From Sphingobium sp. Cam5-1 (GTDB lineage: Bacteria; Pseudomonadota; Alphaproteobacteria; Sphingomonadales; Sphingomonadaceae): a DNA stretch of 64,000 bases. How positions within the stretch are numbered: the first letter of the stretch is position 1; each line of letters starts with the position of its first letter. The translations under genes and the position numbers were made by a program. The notes under the pieces are model-generated. The model ran no database searches, had not been told where the DNA came from, and was given only the letters and a program-made list of their open reading frames with translations. Location: the NCBI RefSeq assembly GCF_015693305.1, contig NZ_CP065138.1:682001-746000 (forward strand), written 5' to 3'. This document shows positions 7,696 to 15,273 of the stretch, piece by piece.

Positions 7696-9282
7696 ATGGT
7701 CAAGACTAATCGTATCACTACCATCCTGATGGCGGGTTGCGCTTGCGCTGCTCTGAGCGCCTGCGGTGCCGATGACATCGCTTCGCCGGGCGAGGGGACC
7801 ATCGTCCTGCCCGCGCCGACGCCTACGCCAAGCCCGACGCCGACTCCAACGCCGGGCAATGTGACTGCTGCCGCCGACTGTCCGACCATTTCGGGTGCAG
7901 ATCAGCTGACCAACCTTGGCACCATCAGCGATGGCACCAACACATGGCGTAACTGCGGCTTCCCCGCACGTTTCAACAGCTCGACCGCGATCGCCAAGAC
8001 GGCTGGCGTCATCTATTCGCTCCCCGGCCGCGTCGATGTCGGCACCGATCAGGGCGCTGCGAGCACCGGGAGCAACGTCACGCTGACGATCGATCCGGGC
8101 GTTGTGGTGTTCGCTGGCACTGGCAGCGCGTTCCTGGCCGTCAATCGCGGGAACAAGATTAACGCTGTTGGCACGGCTACGCAGCCGATCGTCTTCACCA
8201 GCCGCGAGAACGTCACCGGATCGGCGACCGACCAGTCTTCGGGTCAGTGGGGCGGCATCGTGCTGCTGGGACGCGCCAAGATCACGGACTGCGATCAGGC
8301 GCCTAACGCGGCTCCGGGCACCACCGCCTGCCAGCGCGACACTGAGGGCACGACTGGCGCGCTCTATGGCGGCGACAATGACGCCGACAATTCGGGCCGC
8401 ATGAGCTATGTCCAGATCCGCTATTCCGGCTTCGTGTTGGCGAATGGCAAGGAACTGCAGGGCCTGACCCCTTCGGGCGTCGGCACCGGCACGCAGCTTG
8501 ACCATATTCAGGTCCACAACAGTTCGGACGACGGCATCGAGGCTTTCGGTGGTTCGACCCACATGAAATATCTGGTCCTGACCGGCAATGAGGACGACAA
8601 TCTGGATACGGACGTAGGCTTCCGCGGCACGGCGCAGTTCGTCATCTCGGTCCAGCGTGCGAACAACAATATCGGTGACACCTTCACCGAAACGGACTCG
8701 AATGGTTCGACGACCGGCACCAGCTTCTCCGAAGACGCGCTGCCACGCCAATATCTGAAGGTCGCGAACTTCACGCACATCCAGCGGTCAAATACCGGTG
8801 ATGACGGCGCGGCCATGCTGTTGCGCGGTGGTGCCGACCTGGCCATGGTGAACGGCATCATCGTCAGCCCCGATCAGAGCTGCCTGCGCATCAACAGCGC
8901 GGCGACGGTGCGTGACGCTGATGCGGCGCTGCAGGATGCGGGCAAGCCGCGTTACCTGTCGGTCGTGATGCAGTGCAACGCCACCCCGTTCAAGGGCACT
9001 GGCGGCGTCGATGCCACGACGGTCCAGTCGATCTTCTCCACCGATCCGAACAGCAGCTTTGCGTATACGCCGTCGCTGACCAGCCTGTTCATCAACGGCG
9101 CGACGGAAACGGCCCGCACCGCGATCGACCCCAAGACGATCGACAGCAACTTCACCACCACCAACTATGTCGGCGCGGTGAAGGACAGCAACGACACTTG
9201 GTATGCAGGCTGGACCTGTAACTCGGTCACGGCGAGTTTTGGCAGCAGCAGCAAGAACTGCACCGCCATTCCGACCACCTGA
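7696..9282 (+). CDS. surface/extracellular lipoprotein with predicted beta-helix, ElpS-like by context
   Basis: The 528-residue protein begins MVKTNRITTILMAG and has a lipobox LSAC at about residues 20-23, so it should be an acylated lipoprotein. A Pro-Thr/Ser linker (about residues 38-54) follows, as in surface-tethered proteins. The rest is Gly/Asn/Asp/Thr-rich with repeated short strands (for example LTIDPGVVVFAGTG, QLDHIQVHNSSDDGIEAFGG), the look of a right-handed parallel beta-helix. Several cysteines are compatible with exported disulfides. It is followed 91 bases later by a TonB-dependent receptor and preceded by a PHO array; a full T2SS lies nearby. This mirrors the Caulobacter locus of ElpS, a phosphate-starvation lipoprotein released with T2SS help. 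Orthology is not shown here and no enzymatic motif was recognised. Confidence 0.7.
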   Translation: MVKTNRITTILMAGCACAALSACGADDIASPGEGTIVLPAPTPTPSPTPTPTPGNVTAAADCPTISGADQLTNLGTISDGTNTWRNCGFPARFNSSTAIAKTAGVIYSLPGRVDVGTDQGAASTGSNVTLTIDPGVVVFAGTGSAFLAVNRGNKINAVGTATQPIVFTSRENVTGSATDQSSGQWGGIVLLGRAKITDCDQAPNAAPGTTACQRDTEGTTGALYGGDNDADNSGRMSYVQIRYSGFVLANGKELQGLTPSGVGTGTQLDHIQVHNSSDDGIEAFGGSTHMKYLVLTGNEDDNLDTDVGFRGTAQFVISVQRANNNIGDTFTETDSNGSTTGTSFSEDALPRQYLKVANFTHIQRSNTGDDGAAMLLRGGADLAMVNGIIVSPDQSCLRINSAATVRDADAALQDAGKPRYLSVVMQCNATPFKGTGGVDATTVQSIFSTDPNSSFAYTPSLTSLFINGATETARTAIDPKTIDSNFTTTNYVGAVKDSNDTWYAGWTCNSVTASFGSSSKNCTAIPTT

Positions 9283-9373
9283 TCGACCTGAACCCTGAAC
9301 AGGGCGGGGGAGCGTGCACAGCCGCTTCCCCGCTCTCTTTGCAAAAGAATTTTCCCAAGGGGGACCCCAAGCC

Positions 9374-12052
9374 ATGTCGAAGCCGCTCAGCCTGGCGCGC
9401 ATGCTCCTGATTTCGACCGCTCTTTCCGCTCCGGCGGTGATGGCGCAGACCACGACCGATAGCGCGCCCACATCAGGCGTGCCGAGTGCGTCCGAAGAAG
9501 CCGATGCGCAGACCGGCAATGTCGACGTTTCCGTTCCCGGATCGGACATCATTGTTACGGGACGCCGCACCAGCAACATATCTCAGGCCGCGCCGCAGGT
9601 AGTGAACGTCCTGTCGGCCGCCGACATCAAGCGCACGGGCGAAGGCGATATCGCCGGGTCCTTGCAGCGTGTGACCGGCCTTTCGGTCGTGTCGGGCGGA
9701 TATGTCTATGTGCGTGGTCTTGGCGATCGCTATTCGCTGGCGCTCCTCAACGGATCGCCGCTGCCGAGCCCGGAACCGTTGAAGCGCGTCGTGCCGCTCG
9801 ACATATTCCCGACCAGCGTCATCGCATCCACGATGGTGCAGAAAAGCTATTCGGCCAATTTCCCCGGCGAGTTTGGCGGTGGCGTCATCAACCTGACGAC
9901 CAAGGCTATTCCGGTTGAAAGCTATCTTGAGCTGGGAATCGGAAGTTCGGCCAATACCGAGACGTCGGGCAATATGGGCTACACTTATTATGGATCAAAG
10001 TCGGACTGGACCGGCTTTGACGACGGTTCGCGCGACGTTCCGCCATTGCTGGCGCAGGCATTCGGTAGCGGCGTGCCATTTTCCAACATGACGCGCGGCG
10101 ACCTGCAGGCGATTTCGATGCAGTTGCTGAATGCGAAGACTTCCGTGCTCCAGCGCACCAACAGCCTGCCGTTCAACTTTTCCGGATCGCTGAATGCCGG
10201 GACGGCGATGGATGTGGGCAGTGACGGTCGGTTGGGCGTGCTGTTCACCGCGTCCTACAGCAACAAGTGGCGCACACGCTCCTCGCTACAGCAGGCGTCG
10301 ATCAACCTTGAGCAGGCGCCGGGCAAGAACGGCGTTCAGGTATCGACGGACAATGAGGTGACGTTCAACAGCCTGTTCGGGGTTGGCCTGGAACTGGGTG
10401 ATCAGAAGATCCGCTGGACCAATGTTTATATCCGCGACACGCTGAAGCGCGGTTCCCTGACGCTGGGGCAGAATGACGGCGCGATCGTGGGCGCGGATTA
10501 TATGAAGCAGAATACCGCCTGGTATGAGCGGCAGCTGATCGACACGCAGATGGTGGGCGAGTTCAAGCTGATGGAGGGCCTGAGCCTCGACCTGCGCGGC
10601 GGCTATGCCAATTCGCAGCGGGAAGCGCCCTATGAGCGCGAGTTTGAATATGTGCGGACCAATCGCGACCTGGCAGTCGATCCCGTCGGCGATCGCTTCG
10701 TCAATGCGCTGAACCGCCAGCGGGGCGATGCATCGATCACCTTTAGCGACCTTAATGAAGACCTGTGGTCGGCGGGCTGGGACCTCAGCTATAAATTCTC
10801 GCCCGACCTGACGGCGACGGTCGGTTATGCGTTCAGCGACACGAAGCGCACGTCCTCGCGCTATGAGCTGCATTTCGACGCGACCAACCTGCCGATCGCG
10901 GTGCAGCAGTTGCGGCCCGATTATCTTCTGTCGGATGCGTCGATCCAGTTGTTCGACATGCCGCTGCTGGACTTTTCGGGCAACTATCCCGTTTATGATG
11001 CGGCGCTGCGGACGCATGCCGGATATGCGCAGCTGAAGGTGCAGCCTCTCGCTGGCGTGACCGTGGACGCGGGCGTGCGGTATGAGAAGGGCCGCCAGTC
11101 GGTGACGGGCGTGGACGTCTATAATACAGGCGTTGAGCCGGTGAACCGCATCAACAAGGAATATTGGCTGCCCGCCGCGACGATCACCGTCGAAGCGGCC
11201 AAGGGTCTGCAGTTCCGCCTGAGCGGTTCCAAGACAATCGCGCGCCCGCAGTTCCGCGAGCTGATCGCCCAGCCCTATATCGATACCGATTCCAACCGCT
11301 TCTATCGCGGCAATCCTTTCTTGCAGGACAGCGAGCTGTGGAACGCCGACTTGCGCGCGGAATGGTATATGGGTCGGGACGAGCGCCTCACGGCGGCGGC
11401 ATTCTGGAAGAAGATCGATAATCCGATCGAGACTTACACGACCATCAACGACAAATATGACGTGACCACCAGCTTCGCCAATGCGCCCGAAGCCACGCTT
11501 TATGGCGTCGAATTCGAAGCGCAGAAATATCTGCCGCTCGATAACTGGAGCAGCCCCTTCTTCCAGAGCCGCAGGATCGTGCTGATCGGCAACTACACCT
11601 ATACGCAGTCGAAGCTGAAGGTGAGCGCGGGCGACACGACCACGCCCTACAGCTATACGACCGGCCCGTTGCCCGCTGCGTCCGACTATTTCCAGGATGG
11701 GGTGCCGCTGACCGGCCAGTCGGACCATCTCGTGAACCTGCAACTGGGCCTTGAGGATACGGACAGGCTGTCGCAGCAGACGCTGCTGCTGACCTATGCC
11801 AGCCCGCGCGTCACCAGCCGTGGCCCCAACCTTCAGCCCGACATCAAGGAAAAGCCGGGCCTGACGTTGGACTTTGTGGCGCGGCAGGGCGTGACCCTGC
11901 CGGGCGGGGTGAAGAGCGAGTTCAAGTTCGAGGCGCGGAACATCACGGGGCGCAAGTTCCAGGAATTCCAGGAACTGGGCGGCAACAAGGTGTTCTACAA
12001 TCGCTACAAGATCGGGACGACCTTTGCGGCTTCACTGACCGTGGCGCTCTGA
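9374..12052 (+). CDS. TonB-dependent outer-membrane receptor
   Basis: The 892-residue protein starts MSKPLSLARMLLIST with a signal peptide ending AVMAQ. An in-frame start 20 codons upstream is less likely because the signal peptide begins here. The TonB-box-like segment SDIIVTGRR (about residue 57) is followed by the plug domain (QVVNVLSAADIKRTGEGDIAGSL, then RGLGDRYSLALLNGSPLPSPEP) and a 22-strand-type barrel rich in aromatic/polar alternation. It ends KIGTTFAASLTVAL, close to the usual aromatic-terminated barrel end. It probably forms an operon with the upstream lipoprotein. The substrate is unknown; the phosphate-type promoter points to a phosphorus-containing ligand (inference). Confidence 0.93.
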   Translation: MSKPLSLARMLLISTALSAPAVMAQTTTDSAPTSGVPSASEEADAQTGNVDVSVPGSDIIVTGRRTSNISQAAPQVVNVLSAADIKRTGEGDIAGSLQRVTGLSVVSGGYVYVRGLGDRYSLALLNGSPLPSPEPLKRVVPLDIFPTSVIASTMVQKSYSANFPGEFGGGVINLTTKAIPVESYLELGIGSSANTETSGNMGYTYYGSKSDWTGFDDGSRDVPPLLAQAFGSGVPFSNMTRGDLQAISMQLLNAKTSVLQRTNSLPFNFSGSLNAGTAMDVGSDGRLGVLFTASYSNKWRTRSSLQQASINLEQAPGKNGVQVSTDNEVTFNSLFGVGLELGDQKIRWTNVYIRDTLKRGSLTLGQNDGAIVGADYMKQNTAWYERQLIDTQMVGEFKLMEGLSLDLRGGYANSQREAPYEREFEYVRTNRDLAVDPVGDRFVNALNRQRGDASITFSDLNEDLWSAGWDLSYKFSPDLTATVGYAFSDTKRTSSRYELHFDATNLPIAVQQLRPDYLLSDASIQLFDMPLLDFSGNYPVYDAALRTHAGYAQLKVQPLAGVTVDAGVRYEKGRQSVTGVDVYNTGVEPVNRINKEYWLPAATITVEAAKGLQFRLSGSKTIARPQFRELIAQPYIDTDSNRFYRGNPFLQDSELWNADLRAEWYMGRDERLTAAAFWKKIDNPIETYTTINDKYDVTTSFANAPEATLYGVEFEAQKYLPLDNWSSPFFQSRRIVLIGNYTYTQSKLKVSAGDTTTPYSYTTGPLPAASDYFQDGVPLTGQSDHLVNLQLGLEDTDRLSQQTLLLTYASPRVTSRGPNLQPDIKEKPGLTLDFVARQGVTLPGGVKSEFKFEARNITGRKFQEFQELGGNKVFYNRYKIGTTFAASLTVAL

Positions 12053-12076
12053 TTTAACTTTCTGTGATGAGGCTTG

Positions 12077-12110
12077 GCGGCCGGTCTGCTTCGTGCGGAT
12101 CGGCCGCTTT
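12077..12110 (+). terminator. hairpin terminator after the TonB receptor
   Basis: GCGGCCG (12077-12083) pairs with CGGCCGC (12101-12107); the inner arms extend the helix around a TTCG loop and TTT follows. It would end the lipoprotein-receptor transcript. Confidence 0.65.
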
Positions 12111-12174
12111 GCCATCTGTGATTCGCACGCTTTCCTGCGCCGTGTTAGGGATTGGCCTGAAGCGGAGGCAGGCG

Positions 12175-13629
12175 GTGAAGCAGGAAGTCGAGCTGAAAAT
12201 GGAGCTGTCGCAGCAGGCGGCGGAGGCTTTTGAGCAATTGGCGCTGCTGCCCGCTGAGGGAGGCCGGGCGCAACTTCAGGCCGTCTATTTCGACACGCCC
12301 GACAGGCAGTTGGAAGCGCGAGGATATACGCTGCGCATCCGCAGATCAGGGGAGGAGCGCGTCCAGACCGTCAAGGCCGGTAGTGAAGATCGGGGCGGAG
12401 CGCTGTTCTCGCGGGCGGAATGGGAAATGCCGGTCAGGCAGGACGAGCCGGTGATCGATAGTCGCACACCCATTGCGGGCATTCTGAGCGATGCAGCGGA
12501 GATGATCGAGCCCGCGTTCAGGGTGGAGGTCGAGCGGCGCACATGGCAGATTGTCGAGGGGCGCGCGGAGATCGAATTGGTGCTCGACAGGGGATGGGTC
12601 CGCGCGGGAGAGCGGCAGTCGCCCATCTGTGAAGTCGAACTGGAGCTGAAGGCAGGAGAGTCCGCCGCCTTGTTTGCGCTCGCGAGGCGGATAGAGGCGG
12701 CGGTGCCGGTGCGGCTGGGCGTCGCGGCAAAGTCGGAACGAGGTTATCAGCTGCTGGCTCCAGCGCCCGCTTGCTTCAAGGCGGAAAGACTGGCGTTGAA
12801 GCCGGGCATCAGTGCGCAAGTGGCGTTCGCGGCGATTATTCGCAACTGTGTGCGGCAATACCGCCTGAATGAAGATTTGCTGCTCGACCATTATAATCCC
12901 CAGGCCGTGCATCAGGCGCGTGTAGCTGTGCGGCGGCTGCGTTCTGCACTGACGCTGTTCAGGTCAATGCTGGCGGCGCAAGACGTCATCCGATTTCAGG
13001 ATGAGCTTCGCTGGCTGGCGCAGCTGCTGGGAGAGGCGCGTGATCTGGATGTGCTGATCGAACGGATGAAGTTGGGCGAACTGCACGAGCAATTGGCCGC
13101 CGTCCGCGCGGCGATCCATGCGAGGGTGATCGATGCGCTGGAATCCGATCGGGCACGAGGCTTGATGATCGATATGGTGGAATGGCTGACGCTCGGCATG
13201 GGCGAGCCGGATGCTGAGGGCCGCAGGTTACGCGATGAGGCTGCGGAGGCGTTTGCCGCGCGTCGTTTGCAGCATTTTCATCGCTGGCAGATGAAGCATG
13301 CACGGCATCTGGCGAAGCTGGATGACGCGCACCGTCACGAAGTGCGCAAGAAGGCGAAGAAGCTGCGCTACGCGGCCGAATTTTTCGCGGGTCTGTTTGA
13401 CGCCAAGAAACAGCGGCGGCGGCACGCGCGCTATATCGATGCGCTGGAGGGTTTGCAGGATGAACTGGGCGCGCTCAATGATCTGGTCAATATGGGCGCC
13501 CTGTTGGCGCGGCATGGACTGCCGGTCGATGCCGATCTGGTGAAGGGTGGCCGGGGCAAGAAGAAGCTGCTGGCGGCGGCTCGCAAAGCCCATGATGAAT
13601 TAGCGAATAGAAAGCGATTTTGGCGCTGA
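12175..13629 (+). CDS. CYTH-CHAD domain protein (inorganic triphosphatase/polyphosphate-binding type)
   Basis: The 484-residue protein starts at GTG 12175 (KQEVELKMELS), preceded by CGGAGG. The CYTH domain occupies about residues 1-205 and carries the EVELK (ExExK) motif plus paired Lys/Arg/Glu strands of the triphosphate tunnel. The C-terminal half (about 215-480) is a CHAD domain with helices rich in conserved His/Arg/Lys: VHQARVAVRRLRSALTLF, ARDLDVLIERM and HEVRKKAKKLRYAAEFF. CYTH enzymes hydrolyse triphosphate or related compounds and CHAD domains bind polyphosphate. A polyphosphate-linked protein beside a Pho-type locus is a coherent neighbour. It lies between the TonB-receptor terminator and the convergent dioxygenase gene. 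Confidence 0.92.
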   Translation: MKQEVELKMELSQQAAEAFEQLALLPAEGGRAQLQAVYFDTPDRQLEARGYTLRIRRSGEERVQTVKAGSEDRGGALFSRAEWEMPVRQDEPVIDSRTPIAGILSDAAEMIEPAFRVEVERRTWQIVEGRAEIELVLDRGWVRAGERQSPICEVELELKAGESAALFALARRIEAAVPVRLGVAAKSERGYQLLAPAPACFKAERLALKPGISAQVAFAAIIRNCVRQYRLNEDLLLDHYNPQAVHQARVAVRRLRSALTLFRSMLAAQDVIRFQDELRWLAQLLGEARDLDVLIERMKLGELHEQLAAVRAAIHARVIDALESDRARGLMIDMVEWLTLGMGEPDAEGRRLRDEAAEAFAARRLQHFHRWQMKHARHLAKLDDAHRHEVRKKAKKLRYAAEFFAGLFDAKKQRRRHARYIDALEGLQDELGALNDLVNMGALLARHGLPVDADLVKGGRGKKKLLAAARKAHDELANRKRFWR

Positions 13630-13632
13630 AGC

Positions 13633-14280
13633 TCAGGCCCAGGGCTTTTCCCGGAACCATTTGGTTATGATATGTTTGACGCCGCTGCGTACCTTCATGC
13701 CGTGGTGCAGACTGGCGCCATTATAGCGTCCGGGTTCAAGGCGATTGTTCCAGGCGAGCAGCTTCCCGCGCTCGGGCTGTACCGTTTTGCCGATCTTCAC
13801 GAAGCGGGTCGCGCCGCCCGCGGGGGGCTGGTTCAGATAGACCATCAGCGTCCATGTGCGGTTGCCCGAGACGGAGCAGTAGCGGGCGAAGTCGAGGCCA
13901 GCAGGATCAAAATAGTCGGTATGCGCCTTGAACTCCTGACCCACGGCGTAACGCTGCCCCTGTATCGGTTCTCCGAAACATGGGTCGATCCCGGCGAAGG
14001 CGGCCAGCTTTTCATCTATCGCCGCGATGAAGGGATCGGCGCTATCGAGATCGCAGGTCTCGCTAGTGCGGAAGCCTGTGTCGCCATTGGCATCGGCGAT
14101 GGTGGAAGGGCGTCGGCGCGCCTCGATCCGTGCGATCAGGCCATCGCATTCTTCCGCTGTCAGGAAATCGCGCTGGATGAAGAGCGTCAGATCGCGGCTG
14201 GGCACGCGCTGGACACGTGGATGGGATGCGATCCAGGCCGGATCGGCATCGGCTGATTTCACAATGGGTTGGTTAGGCAT
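13633..14280 (-). CDS. 2OG-Fe(II) oxygenase, prolyl 4-hydroxylase-like
   Basis: The 215-residue protein is preferred from MPNQPIVKS; an upstream ATG adds 20 Arg-rich residues. The double-stranded beta-helix fold is recognisable: YAVGQEFKAHTDYFD gives the HxD iron ligands (about residues 118-120), YLNQPPAGGATRFVKIG the core strand, SLHHGMKVRSGVKHIITKW the distal His and the basic residue that binds 2-oxoglutarate. Such proteins hydroxylate prolines or other residues in proteins or peptides. It is transcribed divergently from gspC, and the shared 168-base gap contains the second PHO array, so it could be co-regulated (inference). Substrate unknown. Confidence 0.9.
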   Translation of the reverse strand: MPNQPIVKSADADPAWIASHPRVQRVPSRDLTLFIQRDFLTAEECDGLIARIEARRRPSTIADANGDTGFRTSETCDLDSADPFIAAIDEKLAAFAGIDPCFGEPIQGQRYAVGQEFKAHTDYFDPAGLDFARYCSVSGNRTWTLMVYLNQPPAGGATRFVKIGKTVQPERGKLLAWNNRLEPGRYNGASLHHGMKVRSGVKHIITKWFREKPWA

Positions 14281-14340
14281 GGACGGCCTTTGAGGGCGAG
14301 AAAGCAGCCTTTCTGCTATCGCTCGGCGCTCGAAATGCAA

Positions 14341-14392
14341 GTGTCATCGCTTGCGGATTGCGGTTGTCATGGATAGGTCACATTTCTGTCAT
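14341..14392 (+). promoter_or_regulatory. tandem PhoB-type half-sites upstream of the T2SS operon
   Basis: In-register half-sites at 11-bp spacing are TTGTCAT (14364-14370), AGGTCAC (14375-14381) and CTGTCAT (14386-14392), with 4-base spacers GGAT and ATTT. A further GTGTCAT lies at 14341-14347, out of exact register by one base. A TAAAAA -10-like hexamer follows about 8 bases after the last unit, the expected geometry for a PhoB-activated promoter. The gspC start codon is 57 bases downstream. Confidence 0.72.
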
Positions 14393-14448
14393 CCGGCAGT
14401 AAAAACAATTGCCTAGCAGCGCGGGTATCAAGGGGGATTACCAGGTTC

Positions 14449-15273
14449 ATGCGCGTGGCGTTTCGCAGTAATTTTCAGGACCTTAGCAGCCGCCTCGCGC
14501 CGATCGACTGGGCGCGGGTTGCCGAAAAGCTGTTGCTGGGCCTGTTGGTGCTGCAATGTGCGAGGCTGATCTGGGCCGTCCTGACGCCGGTCGGCAGTTT
14601 TGGGCCGTGGGAAGGGCGGCAGGCGCAGTTTCCGAATTTCGCGGCGCGGCAGGCATTGTTTTCAAGCTTTGACCCCTTTTACCGGGCTGGACCGCAGCAG
14701 GCGGTGAGCGGTGGGGTCGTGACCTCGCTGGCGCTGACCGTCTACGGCATTCGGTTGAACGAAGGATCGGGCTTGGGATCGGCCATCATTGCCGGACCCG
14801 ACGGGGTGCAAAACAGCTTTGCCGTGGGTGACGAGATATTGCCGGGCGTGTTGTTGAAGGGTGTGGCGTTCGATCATGTCACTATCGACCGGGGTGGATC
14901 GGAAGAGCAGATATTTCTTGATCAGTCACAGCCCGCGCCTGCGGCCGTAGCGCCAGGAGAGGGGGGCGCTGTAAGCCCTGTGGCCGGGATCGACAATCCG
15001 ACGGCGGACGGGCTGAAGCGCGATATCGGCTTTGCGCCGCGTATGCAGAATGGCCGGATCACGGGGCTGATCCTGACCGCCAAGGGGCCAACCTTCCAAA
15101 ATGCCGGGTTTCAGCCCGGCGACATTGTCACCCAGGTCGATGGGCAGCCGGTCGGCTCGCCTAGCGACCTTCAGGTGCTGCAAGGCAAAATCATGCCCGG
15201 CGCGCGCATTTCCCTGACCGTCGAGCGGGGCGCTAGCCTTTCGACGATCAACCTTACTCTGCAAGGCCAATGA
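14449..15273 (+). CDS. gspC: type II secretion system protein GspC
   Basis: GspC is the inner-membrane clamp that links the T2SS platform to the secretin. The 274-residue protein has a cytoplasmic N-terminus, one membrane segment at about residues 27-45 (LLLGLLVLQCARLIWAVL), a Pro/Gly-rich periplasmic part, an HR domain (about 85-160, SLALTVYGIRLNEGSGLGSAIIAGPDG) and a C-terminal PDZ domain (about 185-274, ending with GARISLTVERG...LQGQ). It is first in gspCDEFGHIJKLMNO, with a 4-base ATGA overlap into gspD. The PHO array lies directly upstream. Confidence 0.92.
   Translation: MRVAFRSNFQDLSSRLAPIDWARVAEKLLLGLLVLQCARLIWAVLTPVGSFGPWEGRQAQFPNFAARQALFSSFDPFYRAGPQQAVSGGVVTSLALTVYGIRLNEGSGLGSAIIAGPDGVQNSFAVGDEILPGVLLKGVAFDHVTIDRGGSEEQIFLDQSQPAPAAVAPGEGGAVSPVAGIDNPTADGLKRDIGFAPRMQNGRITGLILTAKGPTFQNAGFQPGDIVTQVDGQPVGSPSDLQVLQGKIMPGARISLTVERGASLSTINLTLQGQ

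Noticed and set aside
7582..8778. Long minus-strand open frame (398 codons) opposite the lipoprotein gene
   Set aside because: Arg/Val/Asp-rich antisense translation of a high-GC gene; the plus-strand frame has a lipobox, linker and coherent fold.
10286..11743. 485-codon minus-strand open frame opposite the TonB receptor
   Set aside because: An antisense shadow with no family features; the receptor is clear.
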